A DNA stretch of 64,000 nucleotides from Gracilaria gracilis (Eukaryota; Rhodophyta; Florideophyceae; Gracilariales; Gracilariaceae), in the NCBI GenBank assembly GCA_030374805.1, contig JARGSG010000026.1:310001-374000 (forward strand). The letters are read 5' to 3'. How positions within the stretch are numbered: the stretch's first letter is position 1; every line of letters starts with the position of its first letter. Made by a program: the position numbers and the translations under genes. Of the stretch, positions 22,193 to 33,481 are shown in pieces. Under the pieces are notes generated by a model. That model made no database searches. It was not told the origin of the DNA and saw only the letters and a list, made by a program, of their open reading frames with translations.

Positions 22193-24063
22193 AGTACTGG
22201 GGTAAGACCGAACGGATTCAGCTGGCGTTGAAGCCTAGGGCGTAGTGGGAGGCGAGGGCATGGAGGATGCGCGGGAAACCGCGAGGACATGTTCCTCGTC
22301 TTCATCCGATACGGAATAGATCGATTCAGACGGAGTATCGATACTGTGGACCTTTCGAGCGGTACGAGAGAACTCTTTCCGAGCGGTTGGTTTTTGTGTA
22401 TCGACCCGAACGGACTGTCGACGTGAGGCACGGTGAGTGTCTCCGTACGATTCCGCGTAACGGGCGAGTGCATCATATCCGATATTGGGATGCGAGGTGA
22501 GGTGATTCCTCACCTTCGAACGTATGGCGGAAGGAGACCTTCTACGAAGATCCCCTTTAAGTTCCGATCGGTAAAAACGTTCCCACAGCGCAGCGCCTTC
22601 GTCCAGAGCTTCTGGGCGAATTCTGTTTCGGACATGCCAGATGATTTGCTGTAGAGGGTGACCTCTGCGGCCGCGTCGGCAATGATCTCATCCGTTGCGT
22701 ACGTGGTCAACAGAAAATTGACTACCTCTTCGTACGTGTGGAGAGACTCATCCCGAGTACGGTCGGCAGCCCCACACTCACCTTCGAGCCGAGACTGAAC
22801 CAGTGCGTGCGCCGGTCCGGTCAGGTAAAATTGGAAACACCAGAGGGCTGCACCCTCAGTGAGTCCGTTATGGTTGCAAGCGGTTTAAAACCGCTGCAAG
22901 AAATTGAGTACCGATATCGGATCTGTCTCGGAAAAGGAATGAACTTTCATCTGGACATTCAATTTCTTTTGATAGCGCGCAATCTTGCGCGCCACCCGCG
23001 GGTTGTACGTTTGGCTCCTTCTCAGCAACCTGTACGTACGGTAGCCCCCCACCTTGGCGAACTTCTCGTTCAAGGGCCTGATGCGTTTCAGCATCAACCT
23101 GTCCGAAGAGGAACGATACCGATCGGACTTCGCCCTCCTTCGAGGGCTGCGAGAGTGTCGGTCGACTTCCGAATCCGTGCGGTCGTCATCTGACGATGAC
23201 TCCGAAGAGTCCGAGTCCGTTTTGGCTGATCGTCGCCTTCTCTGGCGGCGACCATCCTTCCGTTGACGGGGCGCATCATCCGAATCGGACCTTCCACTCG
23301 GTGTTCAGCCTCTGCTGCGGCGATTCCTCCTCTCGTCGGAGAAATATCCTGAGCTTCCGTTCGGATCGTCCTGCGGGTTGACTGGCGGGAGGTACACCCC
23401 GGCCGGATGCTTCGTTGGGCCCTTCTTCAATTCCGGTCGGTGTGGTCTCTCACCGCTAGCGGGTGCATTGTCCGTACGGTCAATAAAAGAATTGGGTAGG
23501 TGGGTCGGTAGCTGAGCTACCAGTACGGCCAGCGTACTGTTCAGAGCTGGCGTAGCGGGTTCCGAACGGTCTGTCTTCAGGATATTCCTGACCATATCAT
23601 GTACGATCGGTGGAACATCCTGGTGCAGAAGCGCCGGGATTCAGTCCTTGAGGTACGTCTCCACGGCCATGGGGAGGTGGACCTTAATTTCCGTTCGGAG
23701 ACTCTGCAGAGCATAGAGAGCGATCCCTGCCCAGAGTTCTCGTGAGGTTGTCCGTTCGGTCAGGACTGGCGGCGCGGGGCCAACTTCGCCCCGCGGCGTC
23801 TTGTCCGTTCCGGGAAAGGGGGCGAGGGCGCTTGCCGCGTCCTCGTTCGGTGCGGACTTTGACCTGATTCGTTCGGACCCGTCACGGATTATCCGTTCGG
23901 GTTCCTCTAACGGCGTCGCATAGGCCGTCGCGTTGCTTCGGATGCTTCGGCGGCCTACCGAAGTGGCATCCAAAGCGGCGCGACGTGCGACCGGTACGGA
24001 CTTTGCTGAATCATTTTCGACCAAAGACCCTTCACCCATTCCGTTGTGCAGACGATTACTCAT
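22193..24063 (-). pseudogene. Ty3-like Gag polyprotein, broken
   Basis: Chosen start ATG at 24063-24061 (MSNRLHNG); the frame is also open upstream through the LTR. It stays in one frame to 22510 with in-frame TGA 23641, TGA 23305 and TAA 22885, then shifts frame to the end at TAG 22235 and beyond. Order: acidic/basic N-terminal part, an Arg/Ser-rich stretch (SRSPRRRAKSDRYRSSS), then a retrotrans_gag core (TEGAALWCFQFYLTGPAHAL, TYEEVVNFLL, MSETEFAQKLWTKALRCG) and FVEGLLPPYVR. It would form the particle shell. No CCHC knuckle is seen before the truncation. Confidence 0.7.
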
Positions 24064-24122
24064 ACTGTACGTATCGGTTCCACGATCGGTTTTGCCACTC
24101 CGTACGGTCTCGAATTTCACTT

Positions 24123-24138
24123 CTAAGTCGGGATACCA
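24123..24138 (-). other. Probable primer-binding site of the Ty3-like element
   Basis: Immediately inside the LTR the minus strand reads TGGTATCCCGACTTAG. A TGG start fits pairing with the CCA end of a tRNA. The tRNA species is not known to me. Confidence 0.55.
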
Positions 24139-24139
24139 A

Positions 24140-24683
24140 TGTGGTATAATGCACAAAAAGGGAGAGAGTCCGAATCGGTCTTGAGACGGAAGTGGCAGTG
24201 GCGTACAGTCATGTGACTGTAAGAAATCCGAGCGGGGAGAAGGGGGGGGAAGCACCGGGTGCTCGAAGGGAGAGTGGACGGTTGGTATCACCAGGCACGT
24301 ACAGGAACGTGCAAAAGGGTACGAACGGTCTGCGAAACCTTAGTAGAAATATACCGTGCGGTCTATCGTAAGTGCAAACTAAGGAAGAAGACGTTCTGCA
24401 GAAGATGCTTGTCGTTTACGATTGGGGCCTCGGGAGATCCGAGCTACAACTAAATATCGGGCCTGGGCCCCATTACTAACTCCTGTACGATCGGTCTAAT
24501 ATGCACTGTCACTACCAAGTCCGTACACGTGGCCAACTTGTACGCTGTGCCAACCCGTCCGGCTCCGGATCACCAAATAGTATACGTCGCGGTGCCACTG
24601 CACCAGCCCATCGTGTACTACCCCTTCGTACGTGAACGGCTGATCAAACACACCCTGCACCAACTCGGGCCCACTATACTACA
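24140..24683 (-). repeat. Long terminal repeat (544 bp), 5' LTR of the Ty3-like element
   Basis: On the plus strand it begins TGTGGTATAAT and ends with a TATACTACA terminus, giving inverted ends TGTRGTATAAT. It aligns along its length with 61409-61951, sharing blocks such as GAGAGTGGACGGTTGGTATC and AACTACAAC or GCTACAACTAAATAT. Confidence 0.85.
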
Positions 24684-24715
24684 CTGTTTTCGTCGGTTGG
24701 CCATGTGTTGGCAAT

Positions 24716-25426
24716 TTAGCCTGTTCGTCTAAGCTTCACGGCTTCAGTCGTAAGACTAAAGTAGTCCTTTGTCGTACGTGATTCAATTGCTTGGGTAATC
24801 GCCTTAACGATGTTTGCTGGTGTTTCCTGGAAGATCTCGGGGTTTGCCAGTAGTACTGCCACTTCACTGGTAATGCTTTTGGTAATTATTCGACGAAGAT
24901 TAGCTAGGGCTTTCTTGTCATTTGGAGTAATAGGAATATACTCCTCTTGTAAAAGGTTCTTGTATTCATGTTCCATGAGTATATCATTTAGGTTTTGCAG
25001 CCATTGCTTGTAATTGTCCGTCCTTATTTCAATGAGATCTTCGGTGAATCTCCAGTGCCGCAATTGTAAGGCTGCTGCGACTTTTGAGGATTCTTCGGTG
25101 GCCATACTTGATTGAGGGTGTGTTTCCTGCTGTTTGAGAGAGTTGTATAGTTCAAGCCAGATGGTTTGTGTCGCGCGATAGTGGGCGCGCTTCTCTCGTT
25201 TTGTTAATTGATCGAAGTCACTTGATGGCACGGGAGCGAGGCTTGGACTGCGGATCGTCTTGCTCGGTTGAGATTGTGTGCGCGAGGGTTTGATGGTGCC
25301 CACAACCTGTGACAAGCAGGAACAGATGATGGAACTCGTCCGCTCATCGCCGGCGCATAGTCCTTTGCTTATACTGCCGTGACTACTGTACGGGTGTACA
25401 CGCGTTCTAACACCCCGATGGTTCAC
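24716..25426 (-). CDS. Gag-like ORF of a second retroelement (Ty1/copia-type pattern)
   Basis: One uninterrupted minus-strand frame of 236 codons ending in TAA, 33 bases from the Ty3-like LTR. The C-terminal half has a copia-like Gag layout: W-containing helices (NYKQWLQNLNDILMEHEYK), a spacer with ITPNDKKALANLRRIITKSI, and a last helix. The first third is Ser/Arg-rich and may be partly LTR. No LTR of its own was defined. If correct, the Ty3-like element inserted beside or into this older one. Confidence 0.4.
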   Translation of the reverse strand: MNHRGVRTRVHPYSSHGSISKGLCAGDERTSSIICSCLSQVVGTIKPSRTQSQPSKTIRSPSLAPVPSSDFDQLTKREKRAHYRATQTIWLELYNSLKQQETHPQSSMATEESSKVAAALQLRHWRFTEDLIEIRTDNYKQWLQNLNDILMEHEYKNLLQEEYIPITPNDKKALANLRRIITKSITSEVAVLLANPEIFQETPANIVKAITQAIESRTTKDYFSLTTEAVKLRRTG

Positions 25427-25608
25427 AATTGCACTTCTTTAAAAGAAGTTCTTTTGTGCAAGTATATTACAATAAACGCAAGTCAAAGATTGATTGCACC
25501 GATGGCGCTCACGCTTCGCTCCGTGCCCTAAGGCTGCGGTGAGATAGGGACGTTGCTTTTCCCAGAAAAAGAGAAAAATGTACAGTAGGTGTCTTTTGAC
25601 TCGTATAA

Positions 25609-25972
25609 GAGCATCTCCACTGCCAATAACTTTTGAAGCAAATGAGCAAATACTCTTACTTCAGAAACTACACTTGTACAACTTCTATTAGCTATAACAG
25701 CGTGGGTTCTGTAGTATCCGTCAGACTTTTTGCCTCAAATGATTGGTCGAGAGCAACTTAAATTTTGTATTGAAAAATCAATGGCGTTTGCTCTTTTGCT
25801 GCCACGATTTGATTTGGTCCGCGAATCTCGAACAAATCGACAAGATTTGATCAGGAAATTTGGAGCAAACCTTTTTCTGCGCGAACTTGAAGAACACGCG
25901 TAGCAAGCCGTTTGTCAGCACCTAAGCTAGTTTGCTGTTTTGCTGTTTTACTCTGCGCCGGTGGAGATGCTC
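25609..25972. mobile_element. MITE with GAGCATCTCCAC inverted ends
   Basis: Left end GAGCATCTCCAC (25609-25620) and right end GTGGAGATGCTC (25961-25972) are perfect inverted copies. The 364-bp interior is AT-rich and non-coding. GAGCATCTCCA termini are known from plant MITEs. No clear target duplication at the edges. Confidence 0.7.
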
Positions 25973-25998
25973 CAGCAGAAAGGCATGTAGAAACTGTA

Positions 25999-26042
25999 AG
26001 TTGACGAAACCCAAAATTGCCCAATTTCGAGTTTCGTCAACT
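25999..26042. repeat. Hairpin with 12-bp stem
   Basis: AGTTGACGAAAC (25999-26010) pairs perfectly with GTTTCGTCAACT (26031-26042) around a 20-base loop. It lies 26 bases right of the MITE. Confidence 0.7.
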
Positions 26043-26327
26043 CGTAGAACGCCCTCAAGGGGCTGTCCATTTTTGGTTTGGTCAACTTACATAGGGCGCC
26101 CCATCCAAACTTCGAACGGGGCGATGTTTTACTTCGGATTCCAAAGTGAACAAACGTCTATCTCTCCCTTGATACCGTTGAAACTGCATTGAAGCCTTTC
26201 GTTCGTTCGTTCACCATCGTACGACGTTGTCGACCGTCCTAAGATTCCCAACCGTCCCACTGCAGTCACTAGGTTTTCATCAATCCCCCCAAGACTTTTC
26301 ACGTGGTTGTACGATTTAGAACACACA

Positions 26328-27292
26328 ATGTCTTGCGAACAGTATACCAAAACGACAAGCATCCCCGACTGGAGATTGTACAAACCATTGCATCTAGGAA
26401 TCCAAGAAAACAAATACTTGGAACTAGTTTTTGACTATGACAGAGTCCGGTATTTAACACTGATAGAAACGAATAAAAAAGATGAGTTTTGTCGATAGAA
26501 TGAATTTATTATGCTTGCTTCAAAGGCTGCTGAATCCGGTGATCATGAAGCTGTAAAAGACTCTTCATTAAACTGCTTGGAGCTCTATTGGGCCTTCATC
26601 CACTCGCTATCACACGATCGTAAGACCGAGAGCATTGTGAGGATTCAACTACGCTCAGTTGACGGTCGTGTTGACATGAAGAAACATTAGAAGCCCATAG
26701 CTGACGTAGACCACATCAAAAACGTGTTTCCTATGTGAAGGTAACGCAGTCAACTCAGATAGAACGGGTTTCGGAGATGTCTGTCCAAATGCACAAGGTT
26801 CGTGTTAGAGGTTCTCCAAGACTTTATTTCCTGAAAACAGTACAGAGGTACGGAGAGTATGAATTCTTTGAAAGAGAAATCGTAATGCTGCAAAAGTGTG
26901 GTCATCGTCCGAACGTGATCGATCTCTCTGCGATGGTGGAAATGGAAGAGGGCAAGATCGACGGTATCTTAGTACCATTTATTAACGGAAGAGTGCTATG
27001 CGATGGGGAAGAAGCTTCTGAAGAGCAAAAAGACCGGTGGAAGAATCAAATTTCTGACGCCGTCCACCACCTACATCTGCAAGACGCTGTCTGGGGGGAT
27101 GCGACACCAGCGAACGTAATGATGAATGAAATGGGTAGTGCAATTTTAATCGATTTTGAAGCTGGATATACAGAAGGATGGGTTGACGCAGGGATCAAGG
27201 AAATGAAAGAAGGGGACCTACAGGCCGTTCAGCGGATATGTGCGTTTATCGACAACCTACCTGCATGCTTTGAATGGCAAAGAACGTTGTGA
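26328..27292 (+). pseudogene. Fungal-type small protein kinase-like gene, broken
   Basis: ATG 26328 in frame 0 with TAG 26496 and TAG 26688, then a shift to frame 2 near 26735 and open to TGA 27290. The C-terminal lobe is clear: LYFLKTV (ATP lysine), FEREIVMLQ (helix C glutamate), ILVPFINGR hinge, VWGDATPANVMM (GDxxxxN catalytic loop, HRD replaced) and AILIDFEAG (DFG-like DFE), then WVD. The GD-P-NV loop and IDFxxGxTxGWV layout are typical of small atypical kinases common in fungi. The N-terminal ~150 residues carry no known motif. Substrate unknown. Confidence 0.65.
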
Positions 27293-27831
27293 TTTGTCAC
27301 GCACGTCCGGGCGGCAAAAGAGTCAGGGAGTATATGTGCATCCACATGCGGCGGCGTTGCCGAAGATGAGGGCGACGCCATGGTCACCAACGCCGCGCAC
27401 CACTTACCGGCGGAGGGCACCGTGCTCGCGCGTGTACCCTTGGTAACGGCTAAAAATGGTACCCAATGAACGAAAGTGAGTGCGCAGAAATTGTTCATTG
27501 TGTACCAATATTAGGCGTTTGCTCGAAGAGCCTCTTCTAATCGTAAGTTAAACATAACGATGCAACGTTCGTGCGTAGCTACGTATGAGCTATTTCCAAC
27601 CAAACATCTGGTAACGCAGTCACGCAGCGCGAAACTTTTGAAGCCGTTCAAGTTCGAACTTTAGCTTCGATCGTCATACAAGACGAGTCTACTCACCATA
27701 TCTACTTTTATATTTCTGTATGTAACTGGGCAACGGAGTAGGCTGCAAGCGCTCTCTGATGCTTTGCCGTCTATATCTACTTAGGTTGCAATGGATCTGG
27801 ATCTGGCGATGACGCTAAGGTTGTTGCTAAC
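27293..27831. other. No recognisable gene
   Basis: Mixed composition between the kinase pseudogene and the acidic repeat protein; no motif, repeat or long coding frame that I trust. Confidence 0.35.
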
Positions 27832-28431
27832 ATGAAGCGAAGATCTGGGGTTTCGAATACGAGGAGTAACAAAAGAAAAAGGGATTTCGATGCTGCAGGG
27901 CGGACAAGAGGCGGAACGGAAGGCGTTTGTCGGGGTTTCGAAACGTTGGGCGATCAGGAGGATGTAGTCGTAAACTTTTGTGGCTCAGATTCAGATGACC
28001 TGGACGTCGCCCGTACGCTCTACGCTGTCGAGGACGATGGTTGCTCAGGTCCAGAGGATCTGAACGTCGCCCATAAGCTTTCAAGTGTGGATGACGATGA
28101 TGGCGACTACGGTGATGACAACAGTGGTCATTGTCGAACAATGCGCTTTGATCGTTCTTCGCCGACTGGCCTTGACGGTTCAGCCCGTAAGAATTCAAGA
28201 CGAAATGTCGATGAAGATGATGGGGACTACGATGATGACAACAGAGGTCCTTGTCGAACAATGCGCGTTGATCGTTCTTCGTCGACTGGCCTTGACGGTT
28301 TGCGCCGCAAGAAGTCAAGACGCAATACTGCGTTGGAGGCACAAGCGATTGATGAAAGTCACCTTACATCGCCGCAGAATTTGAAGTACACAACTGTGTC
28401 AAGTTTGTTTGACGTGGGTGATCATTTGTAG
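27832..28431 (+). CDS. Acidic/basic repeat protein, unknown function
   Basis: Intact 199-codon frame from ATG 27832 to TAG. The N-terminus is basic (KRRSGVSNTRSNKRKRDF, likely nuclear signal). A 40-residue unit occurs twice in tandem, encoded at about 28086-28205 and 28206-28325, with the pattern DDGDY, then CRTMR-DRSS-TGLDG, then basic KxSRRN. Before it are two looser SDDLDVA / PEDLNVA half-units. The repeat is also clear at DNA level. No family recognised. Confidence 0.5.
   Translation: MKRRSGVSNTRSNKRKRDFDAAGRTRGGTEGVCRGFETLGDQEDVVVNFCGSDSDDLDVARTLYAVEDDGCSGPEDLNVAHKLSSVDDDDGDYGDDNSGHCRTMRFDRSSPTGLDGSARKNSRRNVDEDDGDYDDDNRGPCRTMRVDRSSSTGLDGLRRKKSRRNTALEAQAIDESHLTSPQNLKYTTVSSLFDVGDHL
28086..28325 (+). 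repeat. 120-bp tandem repeat, two copies, in frame
   Basis: Units at about 28086-28205 and 28206-28325 share most bases, for example TTGTCGAACAATGCGC and GGCCTTGACGGTT. The length is a multiple of three, so the frame is kept. Confidence 0.8.
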
Positions 28432-28708
28432 TATGGGACTGTGACGAGCAATTACTGGACTGCGGTAGTGGAGCCCTTGGAAGCTGTAGCAACCCTACAT
28501 CTGCAAGCCGGAACTCTGCAGCCTTCTTAAAAGACGATCTAGACTTCCTTATGCGTGCCATCGACTCCATCTTTAGAACTAATGCAATGGGTGTCATTTT
28601 CTTAGACACGCTTCGCATTGCTTTTTCGTATCCTATGGCAGCTTGTGAGACAGCCACAGTGTAGAGACTTGGCTGGTACACTATTTCCCTTAGTGAATAG
28701 GAGAACAT
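28364..28708 (-). other. Minus-strand coding-like remnant, perhaps tail of the recombinase unit
   Basis: Open minus-strand frame with a coding-like central part (MRSVSKKMTPIALVLKMESM, RKSRSSFKKAAEFRLADVG). It overlaps the 3' end of the plus-strand repeat gene by about 70 bases. It follows the recombinase remnant in the same direction and may be its last segment after a frameshift. Function unknown. Confidence 0.25.
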
Positions 28709-28823
28709 TTGGGGGAACCTGTCTGCAATCGCGATGCCGCATTTCTAGCTCTTTCGACCTCTTCCACAGCACACGTCAATGCATTTCGTATTACCACACA
28801 TGCTGCGTATTTTGCCAAGGGTT

Positions 28824-30253
28824 CTAGGATCCAATCCTAAACGTGTTCATTGTATCCCAATTAGCACCCCAGCTCGTTCCAGTTAACCTTCGCAATCGAT
28901 TTCTCTTACCTCCTGGACGGTTTACGAAAGTGGTGTGGACATTTTCCAGTTCATTCGCCGTTGCTATGTACTCATCACAGTTGAGGGGTCCAACCCATAT
29001 CTGAATCTGTCTCACTGCTGCATTGTACTTCCTCGCAAGTGCTTCAAAAAATTAAGACTTTGCTGAATGCCGAAATGCATCTCCTCGCCGATGAGCCTTA
29101 TGGATCAGAAACAAAGAACTACTGATAACGCTTAGCGATGAAACGTTGCAGAGTCGCGGGAAAACACGAGAGACAAATGAACGCAGGGCGTATGCAATTG
29201 ACGATGACTTCATGACTTTCCCATCCTTATCACTAAGTAAAAGATACCTGTTAATTAGGCCGGGTTGACTTCCGAGAATCCTTGAAATGATCTGGTTAAC
29301 ATACAGCATATGAAACCAAAGAAACAGTATCGAAGACCTGGGTAATACCACTGATGGAGGGTTTAACGCTTGCGTTCTCCCGAAGTATGTAGGAAGTCGA
29401 AAAACACCGTCACTTTGCCCCTGACGTAACTTGCTCTCGAATAATTGAAGGGAAGGTATCTCAATCCTCCAGAAGACCTGTGGTCTTTGTCCACCGGTAC
29501 ATAGCATAAGAAAGGGTACAAATCGTAGAAGCCATTATCGCGAAAAAGATTTTGTTCCTTAGTGGACAGCGAACAATCTTGACCAATTCTCGTATGATAC
29601 CATCGCATTATCTTTCTGAGTTCCTCTTCTGCTACTCTCTGACACACATCGAATTCTCTGACCCCAATTATTTGCGACGGTGAAAACGGTGTCACACACA
29701 CAGATAACGGCTACAACGCATCCATGTTTTGTTGTAGATAGAGACCAACTCTTTGACGATTGGCTTGTTCATGCACTTGAACTGCAAAACTGTTCACTAT
29801 CTTGCAGATCATCATCAGGTGCTTCAACTTCCTACATGCGGACCGTGGTAGAAGACGTTCCGAGATGTATTGCACAAAACATTGTAATAGCCTTAAGTCC
29901 ATTATTTGGTCGAAAAGTATATTCAACTTCCAGACCTCAGACTTGTTGCACCCTAACCGAGCCACACAGAGTCTCAGAAACTGTCCAACGGTCAACGAAA
30001 TCCGTCGGATTCCTTTTTCATCGTTTATGCCTTCCAATTCCTTGGGTCGAAAGTACACATGTAAAACTTTGCGCAAAGAAAGACAGTTGTCAACTGTAGC
30101 TCCGAGCCCTTGATAGTTTCTATCTTCCCACACACTTGATATCCGCAGGGGTTTTGCTCCGTCACTCGTAAAGAAGTTTGGATCAGTTCGATCTAGCTCC
30201 TGAACGTGCAGCGCCCATAAAGATCTAGTCGCAGATGACAACATTGAGCTCAT
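28824..30253 (-). pseudogene. Crypton-like tyrosine recombinase remnant
   Basis: ATG at 30253-30251. One frame to about 29400 with an in-frame TAG at 29711, then a shifted frame to TAA 29052 and on to 28824. The N-terminal half is helical (VGQFLRLCVARLGCNKSEV, LLQCFVQYISERLLPRS). The C-terminal half (LINRYLLLSDKDGKVMKSSS through FVSRVFPRLCNVSSL to IHKAHRRGDAF) aligns position by position with the fragment at 34084-34548, where the sequence includes TLRAICATM and an ARTYMGY tyrosine. The tyrosine position is IWVG here, so this copy looks dead. Cryptons move by tyrosine recombination without terminal repeats. The assignment rests on pattern and internal comparison. Confidence 0.4.
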
Positions 30254-30935
30254 ATGGAAAAGTACAGAGAAGCTTCTTTGTCCTGTCTATTCTCCGCAGT
30301 CTCGAAAGGAATCGGCAGCTTTCCAAGCGCCAGGTTTGAGCACGCCAAACGCCTGGTGGGGCCGTAGGGGGACGGAGGGGGCAGTGGAAACAGAAGAGAA
30401 TAGAGCCGAATGTAACACTGGCACATTGACGTGCAAAGATGCGTTACAAAGCAAACCGCTCCGTGGTATATAATACCACATGATGAACAGCTGCTAAGCA
30501 ACACAGTGGTTTGCATCGTGGCTCATGTGCGGCTGGTGATGCTGGATGCTTTCCCCAGACAGACGCGCACGCATCAGCGGCGTATCTACCCATGATGCCT
30601 TGGGCAACTACGGAATCACATCGCAAATTCCTTTATTTAACGAATTTGCAACGTGAAATAGAGGCCATGTTCATTGTGATTATCACCAGTCATCGTCATC
30701 GGTTGCGTTCTTTCGTGTGTCATCGTTATTTATCAGGCGAGCACTTGTTTTCAAGACGTGAAACGTAAGAACTCCCGGAGTGAGAAAGCTTCTCTCTGTC
30801 GTCATCCACTTTTTGCCTCACAAATCCTCGAACGATTCGCTTACCTTCTCCATTTTCTGTACACAGTTTTGTCGTGAGTGATCGACCGGGTTCAATGTTC
30901 TCTTGGAGTTTCAATAAACGGAGGAGATCGTCTAT
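30254..30935. other. No recognisable gene
   Basis: Divergent spacer between the minus-strand recombinase remnant (start 30253) and the plus-strand 2OG-like pseudogene. Short frames only; promoters of both could lie here but nothing clear is seen. Confidence 0.35.
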
Positions 30936-33481
30936 GTGTTCTACCGCACAAGAAACGTAAGTATTCGATTGGGACACGTCCTTATGGCCCAGCAGCTTCG
31001 TGAGTCGATTCAGAAAAGTTTGCGTCTTGTTTCTATTTTTGCTTCAGCATTCATCCATGGTGTTGTTCCAAACGGAATTCCACCCCCTATCCTACGCGTG
31101 GATGGGATTGGAGCAATCACTTTGCCGGTGCCAAGCACCCAAGCCTTCAGCCTGGCTCAAGCTAGTGCTGTGGTCAAGCAAGGTCCGCAACTCGAGCGAG
31201 ACCACTCTGGACTCTATTCTGGTCGTATAATTGACAAATCACGTTTCCGTACCAGTCCAAATTGGACAAGTGCAATTGAAAAGCTTGCAGATGAGACCGT
31301 TGCAGAATTGGGAATGAGCGGAAGGACGATGAAGTTTGTGACACGGGAACTCGTGATTCTTGAACCCAGTGCTATGTTTACATCTGAAATGGATGCAGAT
31401 AATTTTCGTGGTTCTTTTTCAATCCTCATCGTGAGCTTGCCATCGCCCCAAGGCCGGGCGATGTTAACTAGCAACCATGCTGGTAAAGAACACCAATACG
31501 ACCTCGGTGGGTACTCGACTAATGGACGTTACTTGGTGGCTTTAGGGCATGACTGTGGGTACAGAATTGAAGCACTGGATGAAGGCATGCGCCTCTTCAT
31601 TGTTTACAACATAGAGTAGCAAGACCGCATTTCGCAAGCATTTTCGTATCGTAAGTCAGCGTTAACGCAGCTTCTGGAAGTTTTTCATCTATGGGAGAGG
31701 ATCCCGGACCAGCAAAGACCATCGAAAGTAGTCCTAGCATTGAACACGCGATGCAAAAAAGAAAATCTCTCGTTCGCTAACCTAGAGTACGATGATGCGG
31801 TTTTTGTTCGTCATCTGCGAAATTGTAACAAGTTTTCGATCCTGCTCGTACTATTGCGCGCGAATCTATCGGAGAAGGGCAGAAAGAAAAAGATGGGCAC
31901 AGAAGAAGAACGCTTCGTGACGTGGAATAACTGCGACGAAGAAAATGAGAGCGGGGGTGCTGTGGATCTGAGAAGAAAGAATACGTGCGAAGAAGAACTC
32001 TCGGTCATAAAGGTTGTCGACGATTCCGATAACGTGGTGAACCATTTTCCCGTGAAAGTGAGTCACTCGAAAGATGTTATTTTGAACCGCAGCTCGAGAG
32101 GGGAAGCGCAAGTTCGTGGAACACCCCAGGACGAAGCTCACACCACAATCAATTCACGTCTCTCATCTGCCCTCATTTTTTGGCCGAAAAATGCCGACTT
32201 TCGCATGTTGTGCGAATCGAACTTCTTATCGGCACTACAATTCCTTCGATCTGCTGCGTTAGTTCCGGGCAAATTCGCGATTGAGGCATTGCTTTTGGCG
32301 ATCGGATTTATTGCTGTTACGTCTGGAAACATGAGGAGATACTTGATCCATATGCTGGAATTTTCATGTCATTTGAAGAATTTGGAATGTGCTTTAGAGG
32401 TATTGAAACAAATGTCTACTCAATCAAAGAACGATACAACTAGTTCACCTGCGCGTATCAGCAATTTGGGATGTTCTTCGGAGCGGCAAATATGTTCTTT
32501 CGGAAATGTGATTAATGCTTTCGGGTGGGAGGGGTCGGTCCTGCAGTTATCAAAATAATCGAATCTACTTCCATCGAGAACTTCTCATACGGTTCTGAGT
32601 TTCTAGCGAGAACTCAGAGATGTGGCCTAAACGAGGAAGTTTTGATCGCCGTTACAAAAACCTTGATGGGTTTAGTTCAGACTGAGGGCTCTGATAGAAG
32701 CTTAGTGTCAACGGCAAAGTTTGTCTTCTCTTTCAAATTGTTCCACGAACAGCAGAGAGCGTTTCTGGAAAACGTCAAAAAGCTTCCGATTGGCTCCATT
32801 TTCGAAGCGATTCAAAGGATCGATGCAGCATTGGAAGAAACAGGGGTAAGTGATCGTGCAATGGAGGGACTAACATCGCTCACCAAAGTCTATGTACCCA
32901 GAGCTATCGACGAGTATTGTCACGCAAGGAAGATATGTGGTACCCGAAGGCTTTATCCGTATTTGTTCTTTGAAGAAGACTCTGACGAAGGCGAGCATTT
33001 GGTGAAAGTCCTTTCAATTTTTATTCGTTGGCGTCATGAAAATGAATATCCCCTCTCTTTTCTGTTGGAGAAGAGTGTTTCTGCGAGAAGCCTTCGGCTC
33101 CTCAAAGTTTTGGCAAAATGTGAGCAGTTGGTCTCAGCAGTGGATGATACGAATGTGAGGAAGCTCTTAGAGGCTCTGATGAAAAATCTTGACTACCCCA
33201 GACCAATGCAGAGCAATTGGCAAACTAAAGCGTACATTAGTGGTCACGAAGTAGTAACAAAATCTCTGCATGGGGAACTGTTGGAGCTCACCTACAGAGG
33301 CTTTGTAGGGGTCAGGGAGGCCCGGGATTTTGTCGAAGGAAGGTTCTACGGGATTTATAACGAAATCGAGCAACACAGTGTGTCTGCAAAGGTTGTTGGG
33401 CGGGGTTCCAAAGCAGCCGTGATCCTGCAGAAAACAAATTATTACTATCTACATCAACTCAAGCTGTATGAAGAAGACTAG
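30936..33481 (+). pseudogene. Large fungal-type protein with degenerate 2OG-Fe(II) oxygenase domain
   Basis: Frame 0 from 30936 with TAG 31617 read through to about 32540, then frame 2 to TAG 33479; about 840 residues. The N-terminal domain follows a layout known from large fungal and oomycete 2OG proteins: PPPILRVDGIGAITLPVP, FRTSPNWTSAIEKLADETV, LVILEPSAMF, SFSILIVSLPSPQGRAML, NHAGKEHQYDLGG, and LGHDCGYRIEALDEGMRLF, VYN. In those relatives the iron site starts HxD; here the same place reads SEMDADN, so the first histidine is gone. The rest is helical, without known motifs. One stop and one frameshift suggest decay of a gene that was already degenerate or divergent. Confidence 0.5.

Larger units (their letters stand above)
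22193..24683 (-). mobile_element. 5' part of a Ty3-like LTR retrotransposon (LTR, primer site, Gag), truncated
   Basis: On the minus strand: LTR 24683-24140, primer-binding site just inside it, then a Gag frame running to the junction with element A at 22193. No pol or 3' LTR follows, so the copy is truncated. The LTR matches the solo LTR at 61409-61951 over its full length. Bases outside the LTR at 24684-24688 do not match the internal edge, as expected for a 5' LTR. Confidence 0.8.

Noticed and set aside
22193-24683. Complete LTR retrotransposon
   Set aside because: Only one LTR and Gag are present; the sequence switches to element A at 22192, and no pol is found on the other side of that element.
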